A DNA stretch of 64,000 nt from Typha latifolia (Eukaryota > Streptophyta > Magnoliopsida > Poales > Typhaceae): positions 10,346,479 through 10,410,478 of the forward strand of contig CM034109.1 in assembly GCA_019914945.1 (NCBI GenBank), read 5' to 3'. Both the position numbers and the translations under genes were made by a program. Shown one piece after another: positions 1 through 12,600 of the stretch; the first letter of the stretch is position 1; each line of letters opens with the position of its first letter. Below the pieces are notes generated by a model. It ran no database searches. It saw nothing but the letters and a program-made list of their open reading frames with translations, and had not been told where the DNA came from.

Positions 1-386
1 TTCTCTATCAATCTTTTGTTAATCAAAAGAATGAGAGAGTTTTTAGTGTCTAATTTGATTCTGGAGCTTTAATCCATTCCATCAATTAATTGAATTAGGT
101 GACTACTGCAGGTGAATTTTAATTGACTCTAGAAGATAAATTTTGACGACGTTCGGAAGTTCTACTACAGGGGTTGACGCCTGATCTCTGACTTGGTTGC
201 TATCCAAATATTTCTCTATCGAATCAGTCAGTACTGGAACATAGAATTTAGTATGAACCAGTCATGAGATATTCTTCCATTTTCCTTTGTTACTTTGAAA
301 TCATGGTCAACTTGGGATTATATTCTTGTCGGTCTTTGAATGGCAGGTGCTTATTTGACAAATTGTTATTGTAGGAATATCCTTCG
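1..386 (+). other. Upstream/5' leader region of the first CBL gene
   Basis: No protein-coding feature is visible. A splice-acceptor-like sequence (ttgttattgtag, ending at 374) lies just 12 nt before the ATG at 387. This suggests that a 5'UTR intron ends here, as in the second CBL copy, with a donor further upstream or outside the window. The donor is not determined. Confidence 0.4.
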
Positions 387-2398
387 ATGGGTTGTTTCTC
401 TTCGAAGCATATCAAGCATATGCAGCCAGAGGGATGTGAAGATCCTGTTGCTCTTGCTAATGAAACATCTTGTGAGCAGCTATCATCATTCTTCATTTCT
501 TTTTTTATGAAGATTATCTGTAGATTTTATTATTCCTGCTTCTTGAACATGCCATCAGCATCTTTTTCTTTCTTTCTTTCTTTCTTTCTTTTTTTCTTTT
601 TCGAAAAAAAAAACATGCTTGAGTTAGGGTTACTAATTTCCTTTTTTTTGTGCTTATGATTATAATTATTTGAAATTAGAAACTCATCAGTGCAGCTGTC
701 TTAGGTCCTAACATTTTTAAAAATGTTTGCCCTCCTTATATGACTTTTTTCTTCTTTTTTTTGGTATAATGGCAGTTACAGTGAATGAAGTAGAAGCATT
801 GGGTGAGCTGTTTAAGAAATTGAGCTGTTCAATTAGTAAAGATGGCCTCATTAACAAGGTGATATAGGGTTAAAAATTTTGTTATATATTATGTTGATGG
901 AGATTTCACATCTTATAATATGTGTGCTTTGTGGCATTTCTTTGATCAGGAAGAGTTCAAACTTGCTCTGTTCAGGAACAGCAACAAGCAAAATCTCTTT
1001 GTGGACAGGGTGAGAATTTTCAGTGCATTCAGTTAACATCTATGTTTTCGTTTCAGCATTGGTCTGTGCTAGATAATTGATACTGAATTGGATGCCTTAA
1101 ATCTAATTTATTATGTATGCATCTATGGATGTGCACTTAATCTCAACATTTTCAGTTACTAAATTTCTTGATTTGGCTTGGCTAATCTATGCAGGTATTT
1201 GACTTGTTTGACATCAAAAGAAATGGTGCTATTGATTTCGGTGAATTTGTTCGATCTCTTAGTGTATTCCACCCGCGTGCACCTGAATCAGAAAAAATTG
1301 GATGTATGAACTCTTTACTTTCATACCTTGTTTCTATGCGATATTTATTTCGCCAATTTGTTGTGCCTTTGGTTCCTCATAGCTTTTGTTAGCCATTAGT
1401 TTGGTCTTAGGATGAGTTTAGGCATGTGTCAAAATTAAGACTTTGGACGATGACTAATAATGTGGTGATCCATTTTTGGCAGTTGCATTTAGATTGTATG
1501 ACTTGAGATGCACGGGCTTCATTGAACCTGATGAGGTAAGTATCTCTCCTATCAAGGTTTTTATTGATAATCAAGGAGATTAAATAAAAGTACATATATC
1601 CAATTTTCATCGTTAAAAGGAACAGATTGTTGATAATCCATTCCACAGCAATATTATTTGCCTCTTCAGTGATTGCATAATGTGAAGCAGAAATTGCTTT
1701 ACTACATAATCTTGAAGTAGTTTAAGAATGCTAACCTCTGGACTATTTACCGCACTGCAATTCTAGCTGCTATATGAGAACTCTAATGAATGGGATCTGT
1801 GTCAACAGCTGAAAGAGATGGTACTGGCTCTACTAAATGAATCAGATTTAGAACTTACAGGCGAAGTTGTTCAAACAATTGTCGATCGGGTGAGAATGAA
1901 CCTTTTATATCTATGTGCTCTAATTTGCTTATAATATCTGCAGTAGCAACTTTTCTTCACTCTTTCTGATGTTTACGTGATTTCCTACAGACATTTGCGC
2001 AGGCTGATTCAAAAGGTGATGGAAAGATCGACCTAGAAGAATGGATTGAATTTGCTAAAAGAAGTCCATATTTGTTAAGGAATATGACCCTTCCATACCT
2101 TATGTGAGTCTTATTTTGAAGCAAATTTTCATGCTTTTACTTGTAGATTTTTCCTTTATAATATTTGTAGATTTTTCTCTTGCCACGGCCAAAACATGTT
2201 CTTGTAATATTTTGCTCTTATCTTGCTATTTTACTTTTAAACTCGATACCTCTTCTTGTAGAGCATGCTCACTATCTCATCTCTTCATCTGATCTTTTGA
2301 CTAATTGCATAATTGTGATATTTCTCAGGGACATCACAGTCTCATTCCCTAGCTTCGTTATGAACTCCGAAGTCAACGAGGCAGACATGAGATCCTAA
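387..2398 (+). CDS. CBL: Calcineurin B-like calcium sensor (CBL4/SOS3-type), copy A
   Basis: This is a calcineurin B-like Ca2+ sensor, which in plants binds and activates CIPK kinases at membranes. Coding exons are 387-471, 776-858, 950-1009, 1195-1303, 1483-1535, 1809-1889, 1991-2103 and 2329-2398, all with GT-AG introns and matching phases. They give 217 residues, the usual CBL length. The N terminus MGCFSSK carries Gly2 (N-myristoylation) and Cys3 (S-acylation), the dual-lipid signature of CBL1/4/5/8/9-type members. Four EF-hands are visible: a degenerate first loop ([10 protein letters not shown]), [12 protein letters not shown], a third around [11 protein letters not shown] and [13 protein letters not shown]. 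The C terminus has the conserved [16 protein letters not shown] block. The start is fixed by the myristoylation motif. A sister gene with identical exon lengths except exon 1 lies 7 kb downstream in the same orientation. The exact CBL number is not assigned; CBL4/5/8-like is most likely. Confidence 0.95.
561..594 (+). repeat. (TTTC)n microsatellite in CBL-A intron 1
   Basis: A run of TTTC units lies in the first coding intron. No function is implied; it is a likely length-polymorphic marker. Confidence 0.85.
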
Positions 2399-5279
2399 TG
2401 CAATGCATGTTACTCTGGCATGCACACTTCAATTTTGCCTTGGCCATCTACTCAACATCAAGAAAGATGCACCAAACCTTTGCATGGATATCTGCGGTGC
2501 CATGTACTTGGAATCGAGGAAGACAACCTTATCAGCATTCTGCGCCGCAGAAAAGCCAGTTGTCCAGGAAAAACTGTGTGCCTCTTGAGAGAGCAGTCCT
2601 CTTTTTACATTGACTCAAGTCTCAAGACTCCTTTTGTCTTACTACTATGTATACTTCAAATCAGTCCCAGTTTGTACATTTAAACTCACAAAGATTGTGG
2701 TCTCTATGAATGTAAAATTAGTTCAGTCAGATAAACATAGTCGGTAATTGCTTCTGTGGTGTATAACCAGGAGTATATATCCTTTTGACTACAATGACAG
2801 GAAGAAATAAATTAATACTACTACTGTACCCTTTTTGAGTTTGAATTCAATTATATAGCTACTGTACCTCTTCTTGTTTATTTGATGAGACATTGTAACA
2901 ACTCCCCATGACACCAATTTCATGGGGGGCAAAGTTTTGTTTTCCTTTGTCCTCTGCTTCTGTTGGGTCTCTTGAGAGGTCCCACAGCACAGACATCCCT
3001 TTCATGTTTCCTGCAACTTAGGTTGCAGAGGATCCACTTACACTTAATCTAATCAAACATAATCTACCACCGACTGTTAGTCCACCTCTAGTCTTCACTT
3101 GGGTGGACGACCAAAAGGCAAAAGCCACAATGTAAACCCATCTCAAAAGAAAAGCATAATTCCTACCTCATGACGTCGAGACTAAATAGGGTTGCTCCCA
3201 CTATAATTTTAAATTTCCAAATCTATTCAAAGTCTAAAGTTGGAAGTTAGTTCGCACTATTCCAACAACATCAAAACAAAACTTGAAGCAACTTTCTTCA
3301 CAAAATTAACTGAGGTCCAGAGATGAGTTAACCGAATGGAAAAGAAAAAAAAAACAAAGTAAAGAGTTGCATTAGATCAGCTTTGGAATGTTGGAAAAGA
3401 ATGACACAATAAAGGTAAAGATTTTGTTAGGTAGGTAGTGAGAAGAATGCTTTGTATAATTGAGTTATTAATTGATACTTTTGTTACAATTTGATTCAGC
3501 CTCCAGTGTCCCAGATATTTAATGACTTCTTTTTCGCTTTGTGTCCTTGTAAAGATTATGAAAAGGGAATGGGATCGATGCTACCAGGGAAGCTAAGGCT
3601 GGGGGAGTTCTCCACACAAGAAACTTAACTTAAACAAAGCACGAGATGCCATTTATTGCTTCTATTTAAAGACTACAAGGCGATCTCCATGCATGCCTAC
3701 AAGGTTGGTGGGACTCCAAATGACACAAACACCACTCTTGGAACCAATGATCAGATCAATTGGGCATTATCTTGCCAGTAATCAACTTCTTTGGTCAGGC
3801 ATCAAAAGTAGTGCCTGTGACGAAGATAAGAGCAAGCAACTTGTCCTTAACAAAGAGCCAGAATCGATTACCTACCCAAGAGTAAGCAGACGAGATGAAG
3901 CCTCTCTTAGGCTCAACAATGGTGGCGGCTGGCCACGTCGAAGAGCACATCTTAATATGATCTACTGTTTATAAACTACTCGCTTAGGAATCATAGAAGC
4001 TTCTACTAAATGACTCAACCCAACTAGTAATGCAAGTAGCCAACTTATGGCTCATGCATAGTTAAAAGTTGTATATATATATATATATATATTTGCATTT
4101 AGTTATAATTGAAAGGAGCCTTTGATGACAAAGATGAACAGTTCCCTTCTTGTTTTGGGCATGCAGTTGTCTAGTCTATCGGATAGATTAGCAATGAATG
4201 TCAAACGAGTATCCAATAACTTTTCCTTCTTTATTTCTCTTTCTTGGTTTCTTTCAGATCATATTAGTAGGTTAACACAGTCCATTGTCTTGTCATTGGT
4301 AATGGTAAGGACACCAGAAAACGTTTCTTGGTAATTAGTTGGTAAGAGTGGTCCATAATTGACCCTGTCATTAATGATCCATTAAGATTACATATGACCT
4401 AATTAGGCCGTCGTTAACCTCATTTATTAGAGACACCCGAAGATTTTTAAAATATTATAGTTACCACTATTTTTTTTTACTCTTTCAAAATTACCATTGT
4501 AATTTAATACTCTTAAAGTTAGTGAATTAGTAAAATACCCTTTTTTTAGATTTAGTGTAAACTATTTTATTTCGTATTAAAATTTTGGATAGCTTTTAAA
4601 TCATTTTTAATAATTTATATGACAGCTAAATAGTATTTTCCTATCTATATTATATTTTAATTAGATTTACTATTTTTTAAAGTGACAAAATATTCAATAA
4701 GACCATAAAAATTTATCTTGGCACATGAATTATCACGTTAAGACCTTCCACGTGTATTTTACGGGACATATTCTAGTGGACACGTGGAGGAGATGTTCGC
4801 AGAGCTGGAACCCCTCGATGTACGAGATGACGGAGGGAATCCGGCAAAAGAGATGGCACGTGTAATGTGGAGAACTTAATAAAAATCATCTCATTAATGA
4901 TAACAACTATACTATTTGCACGTGCAATGACGTGCTACATATTTTAATTGAACGCAGTCCTTATTTTTTCTTAAAAAAAAATTAAAATAACGTGCAACGT
5001 AAACATTTTGCTACCTCAAATGCAGGAAAATATAAATAATACGATGTATATTTAACAAATAACAATAGTCCACCGACGTCGAGGAGACCAATTAGACTTT
5101 TTGTTGTATAATTATGTATAATAAAAGGGGCCTATATATAAAAACAGTGCAGATTTTTATATATAAATTTTCTACTGTATGATGATTTCCTCTGCGTAAT
5201 AAATTGTCTCAAATAGGAGAGACTTTATTCATTTAGCGCATATTATTTATTCCGGAAGGAGAGCCACGAGTAAAGTTCA
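2399..5279. other. Intergenic region; CBL-A 3'UTR then AT-rich DNA
   Basis: The first 300-500 bases are probably the CBL-A 3'UTR. Beyond this I recognise no gene. An open frame at 3693-3974 (93 codons, ATG start) follows a TATA-like tatttaaa at 3663-3670. Its product is lysine/arginine-rich near the end and matches no family I know; it could be a small gene or chance. From about 4430 the DNA becomes very AT-rich. Confidence 0.5.
4072..4093. repeat. (TA)n microsatellite
   Basis: Uninterrupted TA dinucleotides in the intergenic region between the two CBL genes. Confidence 0.9.
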
Positions 5280-5756
5280 TCTACACCTACCTTCAACTTT
5301 GCTGCCAGCCTAGATGGAAAGGTTGGCAAGTGTTGTGGCAGCTCCCGTTGGCGCCGCGAGTTCACATGTTTGCATGGAAACTCTGCTGGGGCAGATTGCC
5401 CACCCGGGCCTATCTACATAGGCTCCGAATCAGGCCTGACCAGAATTGCGCCTTGTGTGGCATCTATCCGGAAACGATAGACCACCTATTCTTCTCATGC
5501 AGATATATGCTGGAGGTGTGGGCCCAGCTACTAGATGAACAGGGATGGACATCAGATGACGGGTGCCACGTAGGACCAAACTGGCTCTGCCAGGAATAGG
5601 ATAGCTTAAATTTTGATGCCTTAACAATAGACCACCTATTCTTCTCATGCAGATCACATTCCCCCCAATCTTTATAACTGCCTAAATTTTGATGCCTTAA
5701 CCCCACCCGGGAGTTAAGCCAGCTAAATATAGCTCATATTTCACAAAAAAAAAAAA
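5280..5756 (+). mobile_element. 5'-truncated LINE (non-LTR retrotransposon) 3' end with zf-RVT domain
   Basis: The frame from about 5330 to 5599 encodes a zinc-binding domain of the kind found at the C terminus of plant LINE reverse transcriptases (zf-RVT). The diagnostic residues are WQLPLAPRVHMFAWKL, then RLPTRAYLHR, and a CALC-x7-ETIDHLFFSC zinc-ligand pattern. No reverse transcriptase or endonuclease domain lies upstream, so the element is 5'-truncated and dead. An A-rich run at 5744-5756 may be its poly(A) tail. Downstream of the domain, 28 bases at 5477-5504 recur at 5627-5654, and 19 bases at 5607-5625 recur at 5683-5701, so the end has been rearranged. Target-site duplications could not be defined. 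Confidence 0.8.
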
Positions 5757-5984
5757 CACTTCATGAAATTTCTATATCAAATATATTTTGTTTTAACTTC
5801 AATGCTGCTTCCTTAATATTTTTTAAATAAGTTATTTAAGTTAAGATAAAAAAATAAAAATAAAAAAGGTAAAGAGATCGTTGTAGGTAATTTAAATTCT
5901 TAGGTATCCATGTGTTAGAGTGTAAATAAGAGAGAACTCTATAAAATATAATTGTTTATCCAGTGTAAATAATAGAGAATTTTA

Positions 5985-6438
5985 TAGACTAAACTTTATT
6001 TGTTTTGTGATTCAGATTTTGTTATCTAACCCTTTTTTTTTATAATTCTAATTTAACACCGTATCGATCAAATTATTAAAATACCCTAAATACCTTTCCT
6101 CTCTACTCCTACGTTATCTTTCTTCATATTTCTTAACCACTTCCTCCTGTGATTACCACCGCCTGTATCTTTCCTCGTCTTTCTCTTTCTCTTCCTCCTT
6201 TCTTCTCTTCTACTTCAATTTTTTTAGAAGAAAAGAAGAAGATGAAAAAATTAAAGTAATTTAAATATTTATAAATTATATAGTATATTGTAACGAAATA
6301 TTTCTCGTTGAAATCATTCAAGCTTAACTAGTATGTTAAATGAGAATTATAGAAAAAAAAAAGAATTGAGTTACAAAATTCTTAAATATGGGTACAAATA
6401 ACAAAATAAATACAATATAGGGTGTAATATATCAAATT
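5985..6438. mobile_element. Degraded long-TIR MITE-like element, copy A
   Basis: The sequence ataattctaatttaacacc near 6041-6060 is the inverse complement of gtatgttaaatgagaattat near 6331-6350, so the region folds back on itself. The outer right end (about 6415-6430, atatagggtgtaatatatc) matches, inverted, the terminal ends of the better preserved element at 20.98-21.53 kb. The left end is eroded and its boundary is uncertain. No transposase frame is present. The interior is pyrimidine-rich on the left and purine-rich on the right. Confidence 0.55.
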
Positions 6439-8930
6439 ATCTAAATAATAATAAAAAATAAAAAATATAAGGGAATTTCTGATAAAAAAAAATCCTTAAA
6501 TATTTCGTTAGACCCCATGGCGAGCTGTCAAGTACCGAACTTGAGAGAGTTCGAGAATCCAGCAGTGCGCAAGATCTACCGGTGGAAAAAGTCATGCGTA
6601 CTCGTGTCTTGGCAGCCGCAGCTTTATCTCTGAACCCGGATCTTATTTACGATCCGGATCAGCAACGCTTTGATCAACGGAAGGCGAAGATAAGGTTTCC
6701 GGTCAACGTCCACAGCCCCTCCCTTTGCCAGCCTTGACAGCAACTGGACATGAAATTGAAAACGACTGCTCGATCGATAAGCACCTTTTAATCCTGCGCT
6801 TATCCACATATCAACCCAGATAAGTCTATTGCTCTATCTATCCAGATGAATTATGACATCACTAATACCAATTAATCCAAATATATATATATATATGTTA
6901 CATAACTCGAAGGTTAGATTGGATTCTCTCTCTCTCTCTGTCTCTCTGTCTCCTTATGCAACTTATAACACGAACAATCTTAGACTAGGACTATAAAATG
7001 GAAATACGTAATGATCAAGCAAACAAATAACCCAACATTTGGCATCTCTGGACCAGGAGATGTGTTGCACTTCCACCTCAGCTTGTTCGTACAACTATTC
7101 TTCTTGGAGCCAGCTACTTGCTGCGCTGTCGACACGTTTGGCTATGGCACGTGGCAAGTACGCCACCGTCAGTTCCATTTTTAATTTAAAAAAATTAGTA
7201 ACTATTTTCTCTCTTTAAAAATTGATAAAAAAAAAAATAGGAGACATCACTATAAAAAAAAAGTAATCATTAAATCCGAAGAGCATACCTAACAGAGCTC
7301 TAGATAGTTATTAAAGTTAACAAATAAATATAACTGATTAATTATTATTTTTTATGATAATTATAATACCCCTGTGTAACTTAACCTATCTCACACACCT
7401 CTGAGACAATAATATCATCAAAGGGTGTTTTAGAATTTCATGTGTTAAGATAATGAAAGCAAATTGTGCTCATTTCTTTGTTGCATACTATAAGGATGGA
7501 GTAGCTCGATCCTCTATGTTTCCTAGTCAGGAAAGGTACCTATATATTAAAGTGTCATTAGGCATTATCCTTACTCTAGGGTGATATATAAACTATTAGA
7601 TAAATATCCAACTATTTGTTATGCTCACAAGATTCGGCTGGCAAGGCTAAATTTTGTTTGTAAGTGGTCCACCCATGAGATTTATTACAATCATTAGTAA
7701 TTATATAATTTCTTTTCCCAATTATAATAGATATTTTTCAATTAATGTGTGGTCTCAACTTTGAAGGGAAACTTGGAAGAAACTTCCACTAAATTTGGTC
7801 CATTTTAGAGAAGTTTGTGAATAAGTTGTAATTTTCTCCTCCCTTTGAACTTTTTGCCACTCTATGTGCATTGCACATAGCAGCCATCATTTTGCTTTAG
7901 GAAGCTGACAAGGAAATTGGGAAATTGCCATCACTAAGATTTGATGGATTTCACTAACCTTAGAATCCTCACTAAATTCTTATCACCTTTGATGTGATCC
8001 ATTAAAATCATCAGGAACACACAAAGATTTTGAAGGAAAAAAGAGAAAAGAAATGGACAAAATAATTAGGATGTATACCAAGTAATGTCTCCATCTTTAG
8101 TTAAGTGGAATGGCATAAGCCCATAACAAGTTGGATGAGTTATTCCAAGTCCAAAGTTCGAGATTAGAAATAAATTAATATATATATATATATGCAGTAA
8201 ATGTCATAATACGCCATTGTCTTTATAATCAACCTCCTCCTCATGTCTCTTCTAATCCCCACAGTGAATGAAAGTGATTGAAAAGAACACAAATGGATGG
8301 TTAATTACTAACTCAACATCTTCAGAACAATTATTTTTGCCGACAACCCATATGTGTACAAAGATGGAGAGAAAATTTAAATGATAATTTAACCTGAATC
8401 AAATAATAAAACATTAATTGCTCCTGTTGACTTTGATGTTTTAGACTTTCCATAAGTAACAAAGAGGTGAGCTCACTAATCCAATTTTTTTAATAAGCAT
8501 GAGATTTGGATTTTAATTAGTTAAGTGGAGTTTATTTATGTCAGCTGACAGTTGGCCCTGACGTGAAATGAACAAAGAGGTGAGTTTATTTCAGTTTATC
8601 ATCTGAAATCACCATTTAATCTACAAAATTTTATGCAAACAGAAGGTGGAGTATTTTTATACAACGAGGGGGTGTCAATGTGCCTAAAAAAAATTAATTA
8701 GGAGATAATTTGGACCCTAGGTGTAATTAGTCCTTAATTAAAGAGCAGGCGGCTATATGCAAAAAAGCCATCAGAAAAAAGTAAAATCCGTTCAAAACTA
8801 GAAATAAAGAAGAGAGCAGCAATCTAACAATAAAGACCAAATTCACACTCCAGTGTATAACTTTATTGTTATAAAAGTTTTTTTTTGGAAAAAAATTGCG
8901 TTTGACTTCCCCGGGTTTCTTGCGTAGCTT
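6439..8930. other. Intergenic region upstream of the second CBL gene
   Basis: No gene is recognised. A GC-richer island at about 6510-6850 stands out from its AT-rich surroundings and starts a 38-codon frame at 6517 (MASCQVPNLREF...), of unknown meaning and possibly a gene relic. Microsatellites lie at 6881-6896 (AT), 6926-6952 (TC) and 8177-8193 (TA). The segment at about 7130-7160 holds a CACGTGG G-box-like motif with no nearby gene. Confidence 0.5.
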
Positions 8931-8934
8931 TGCG

Positions 8935-8942
8935 GATATAAA
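8935..8942 (+). promoter_or_regulatory. Probable TATA box of the second CBL gene
   Basis: The sequence gatataaagagg lies about 35-60 nt before a purine-rich leader and about 90 nt before the donor of a 5'UTR intron. Position and context fit a TATA box; the transcription start is inferred, not seen. Confidence 0.45.
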
Positions 8943-9028
8943 GAGGCCACAAGTGTCGCCCATGGCGAAGTATCGAAGAGAGCGAGACGAGAGAGAGAGT
9001 AAGAGAGATCAAAGATTTCTATTCTAAG

Positions 9029-9438
9029 GTAATGTTTCCTATATCTCTCCACCTCTCGCTATCTCTCTGTCTCCTTCTCGAGTTGGGTCTCGCACTTCTC
9101 CATTAATGTCCTTCCCCTGTTTCCCGATACGAAAGAAGGGAAAGAAGAGATTTTGTTGCGCAATTGGGATTTGGGTTTTGGTTTTTCGTAATCGCAGCTT
9201 TTCTCTTATGATTCTTTATTTTTTAAAAAAAAAAAACCAGAAATCATTGCGGAGAATTCGCTCCGTGGAGTTATTGGGATTGCGTAAACCATTAGGAGTC
9301 TTCGAAAAAAAAAATCCAACTGAAATTAGTGTCGATGGTATCGATGATTTTCTTAGCTCTCTTACCGACACTAATTAGAATAGTTTTCCGAATTTGACTA
9401 CAGCTAATGCGAATCTCTTTACATCAGTTATTCTGCAG
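9029..9438 (+). other. 5'UTR intron of the second CBL gene
   Basis: A donor (taag|gtaatg) at 9029 and an acceptor (ttattctgcag) ending at 9438 bracket 410 bases. The acceptor lies 80 nt upstream of the ATG at 9519. A leader intron in this place fits the pattern suggested by the acceptor-like site upstream of the sister gene. Confidence 0.6.
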
Positions 9439-9518
9439 GTTATTGCTCGTCGCCAAGGTGGGAAAGTTGAAGGCTTTCTTCTCATCTCATTTCCTTTTCT
9501 TATCGTGCTCTTTGGCAA

Positions 9519-11760
9519 ATGGGTTGTGTGCCTTCGAGGCAGGTCAAGAAGAAGACACCAGGATACGAAGATCCTGCCGTTCTTGCTTCTGAGACAGCTT
9601 GTAAGTTGCAAAATATTAGATGGTCAAGTGTGATTTTGCTACTAGAGAAGACCTCTTCCTCCCTTTCACACGATAACATTTTAATCTCCTCTCTTTCTCA
9701 TGGCAGTCACAATCAGCGAAGTAGAAGCTCTGTACGAGCTGTTTAAGAAGCTCAGCTTCTTGATTGTCAAAGATGGGCTCATTCACAAGGTCTCCTATTT
9801 AGTTACAATTAAAAGGAATTTGTTGTGTGTTTGCTTGTTTTTTTTTTTTTTCTTTTCTTTTTCTTATGGTTATTTTAGTTTCAAAACTCATGTTATGTCT
9901 GCAGGAAGAATTCCAACTTGCACTATTCAGGAATAGTAACAAGGAGAATTTCTTTGCAGACAGGGTGAGAACTTTAGTCCTTCTATCACTAATAATCTTG
10001 ATCTTAGTTACAGTGCATACAACAACTCTGGGACTCACTTTTACCTGTATATCTTGGGCAAATTTCTGCAGATATTTGATTTATTCGATGTCAAACGCAA
10101 CGGGGTCATTGAATTTGGCGAATTTGTTCGGTCCCTTAGCATCTTCCACCCTAATGCATCAGAAGAAGAAAAGAGTGCATGTATGTGTAGAGTAGAATTT
10201 GCTAGTATTTTTCTGTACAGAAGTATAGATAACTAACACTAACATCTTCTTCTTATTCCACAGTTGCATTCAGATTGTATGATCTTAGGAACACAGGCTA
10301 CATCGAGCGAGAAGAGGTAAACTTCTGTGCTCACTGACGATTTCTTATACAACTCGTTTGTAATCTCGGACATCAATTAACTTTCATGGATTTAGTAACT
10401 ATAGTATGTTGCAGCTACAACTCTTGTGCTGATCAATCTATGGTGGTAGATCTACTGACATGATATGAGTATTTGTTTATGCATCTGTAATTTGTACATG
10501 CATTTATATATATTTGTAAATTTGTCCATTGCAAGCTCCAGAAAGCTCGGCTAAGAGTGATTTGATAAGACATTTTTTGGGGTATGTGTGTGTTTGTGGA
10601 GGATGAATGGAGATGGTATCATTTAGGTCTGCATGCTAGAGGTGGAAAGTCAAGGATGAGGTCATTAGAACTATCCTTAGACAATATACTATGCTCTGAC
10701 AGCTAAAAAAATAATCAAATAATATTAGTTTTAGTCTCTTCTTTCTATGCAAGCAAACAAACAAACAGCTGCACAATTCTTATTATATTTAGTGATCACG
10801 TCCCCCTAGATGCTATCAATAATCTATATAGAAGTAGTGAGTATCTTATGGTTCTCTCAGATCATTAGGTAATCGAGATAGAACTGAATGACCACAAATA
10901 GCTGACACAGTCACACACTTTTGGTCTACTTGTTGCTGATTGTGACTACTAGGACATGCGAGAGTGTTTTTAATTTCTCATTCTTCATTAACAATGGAGA
11001 TATCTATCTATCCTATGTTCTTTGAAAAATATGGAACACTCAAAGTGCGCATGTGGCAAGCAAGATGAGCATTTGTAAAGGTTTTCTTTTTTTTAAATTA
11101 TTAAAAGGCTTTTGGAAAGATTTATCTTACCGTTGAAGTGCATATACGTAGTCAGAGCATTCATCACTTGCAAGAAGTTGTAGGCTTAATTATTAATCGA
11201 ACAAGACTATAAACATCTTGATACATAGTGGCCAATATCTCCTAAATGATGTTTCCATAACTTCTTAGAATAAGATAGTAACATTAATCTCATTATATGT
11301 TTCCCTTCAACAGTTGAAAGAGATGGTGCTGGCTCTTTTGAATGAATCCGATCTCCATCTTTCAGATGAAGTAATTGAAACTATTGTCGATAAGGTGAGA
11401 AGTCTTTATCAAGTAATTCCTTTCTCCATGCTCTAATTTTGGCGTGCTCATTTAACTTTGTTTAAAATTTTCATGCAGACATTCAGTCAGGCAGATGCAA
11501 AAGATGATGGAAAGATAGATCAAGAAGAATGGAAGGATTTTGTCAAACAAAATCCATCGTTACTGAGGAACATGACACTTCCTTATTTAAAGTGAGTGAT
11601 GAAAGCACATTACCATTCCCTTCTTTAACTAACTCTTTTTTCTCCACCTCATCTTCGATTGCTTTGCATGCTTACATTCATCATTTGCAGAGACATTACT
11701 GTGGCATTTCCTAGCTTCGTGGTGTATTCTGAAGCTGATGATTTAGATATTATGATGTAA
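9519..11760 (+). CDS. CBL: Calcineurin B-like calcium sensor (CBL4/SOS3-type), copy B
   Basis: This is the second CBL gene of the tandem pair. Exons are 9519-9600, 9707-9789, 9905-9964, 10072-10180, 10264-10316, 11314-11394, 11479-11591 and 11691-11760, encoding 216 residues. Exons 2 to 8 have exactly the same lengths as in copy A (83, 60, 109, 53, 81, 113, 70 nt). The N terminus [12 protein letters not shown] has Gly2/Cys3 lipidation sites followed by a basic stretch that would aid plasma-membrane binding. The [14 protein letters not shown] block is closer to the CBL family consensus than in copy A. EF-hand loops are [11 protein letters not shown] (degenerate), [12 protein letters not shown], a third around [11 protein letters not shown] and [13 protein letters not shown]. 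The C-terminal FPSF block is present. Copy B looks the more typical CBL4-like protein. Intron 5 is long (10317-11313). The family partners are CIPK kinases; in the SOS pathway CBL4 recruits CIPK24 to activate Na+/H+ exchange. Confidence 0.96.
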
Positions 11761-12600
11761 TATATGCAACCCGAGTTGCTACCGCTCGACGTTCCATGAA
11801 CAAACTAATGCCCTTGGGAAAAACTTGGTGTCGGTGAGGGAACGATCCATACCTACCGACAGGGCATCAAAGATGGTGATTACTCCTAGGAAAAGTCTGA
11901 TCTTCTTTGCTGGGGTAAATGAGAGAGAGTTCTATGGAGAGACAATACCCACCTCTACCACCCAGGGCACAACCATTCATGTAAGCTGCCTGAAAGACGT
12001 TGCTCGTTTGCAGTTCAGATCTAGTTGATGATGTATATTTTGGCTTGCACATATGTTTTCTAATTTTGTAGTATGAGTTTATTGTATTGTTGTTACCTTC
12101 AGTGCTATGACTCCTCATAGTGAATGACTTTATTCTTCAATATAAAGATGAGTATTATGGATGCAGTTGACATTGCGTATTTAGTAGAAGCTCTAGTTTT
12201 TTTTCTTTTTTAAATTTGCCCCTATATTTTTGCAATCATGAAAAATATAGGAGGAGGGTGAGAATTATCTAAAGATCAAATGGATTTATTCCCAGTAAAA
12301 TAAAAAAGTCAAATTTGGATCAAATATTATTTATATTTGACTATTTTTTCCCCCAAATAATTTCATTTCAGACCATAAACTATTTCCATGGCAAAAGATA
12401 AATAGGTTGTTAGAGAAGGGTAGAACCGTAGAAGGGAAATATTGGCAATCCGAGACTACAGTTAATCACCCCCGCACTTAACGCCGTCGAAACAACTCGC
12501 CGTTAAGTTCGGAAGCAACCGCCTATAACGGCTGCGGGTCCGGCTTCGATTCCGTGGTCTCCTTCTAATTCCATCACTTTCGTTTCCCATTTTAAACCCT
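11761..12600. other. CBL-B 3'UTR and spacer to the PI4K-gamma promoter
   Basis: The first about 400 bases are probably 3'UTR, ending near aatataaag at 12139. The next stretch is AT-rich. From about 12460 it becomes GC-richer and CG-dinucleotide-rich, as expected of the promoter and leader of the downstream kinase gene. No other gene is seen. Confidence 0.5.

Noticed and set aside
12440..12560. Possible structural RNA gene (5S-like look of a GC-rich block)
   Set aside because: It lacks the conserved 5S internal promoter boxes and no tRNA cloverleaf can be drawn; it is better explained as the PI4K-gamma promoter.
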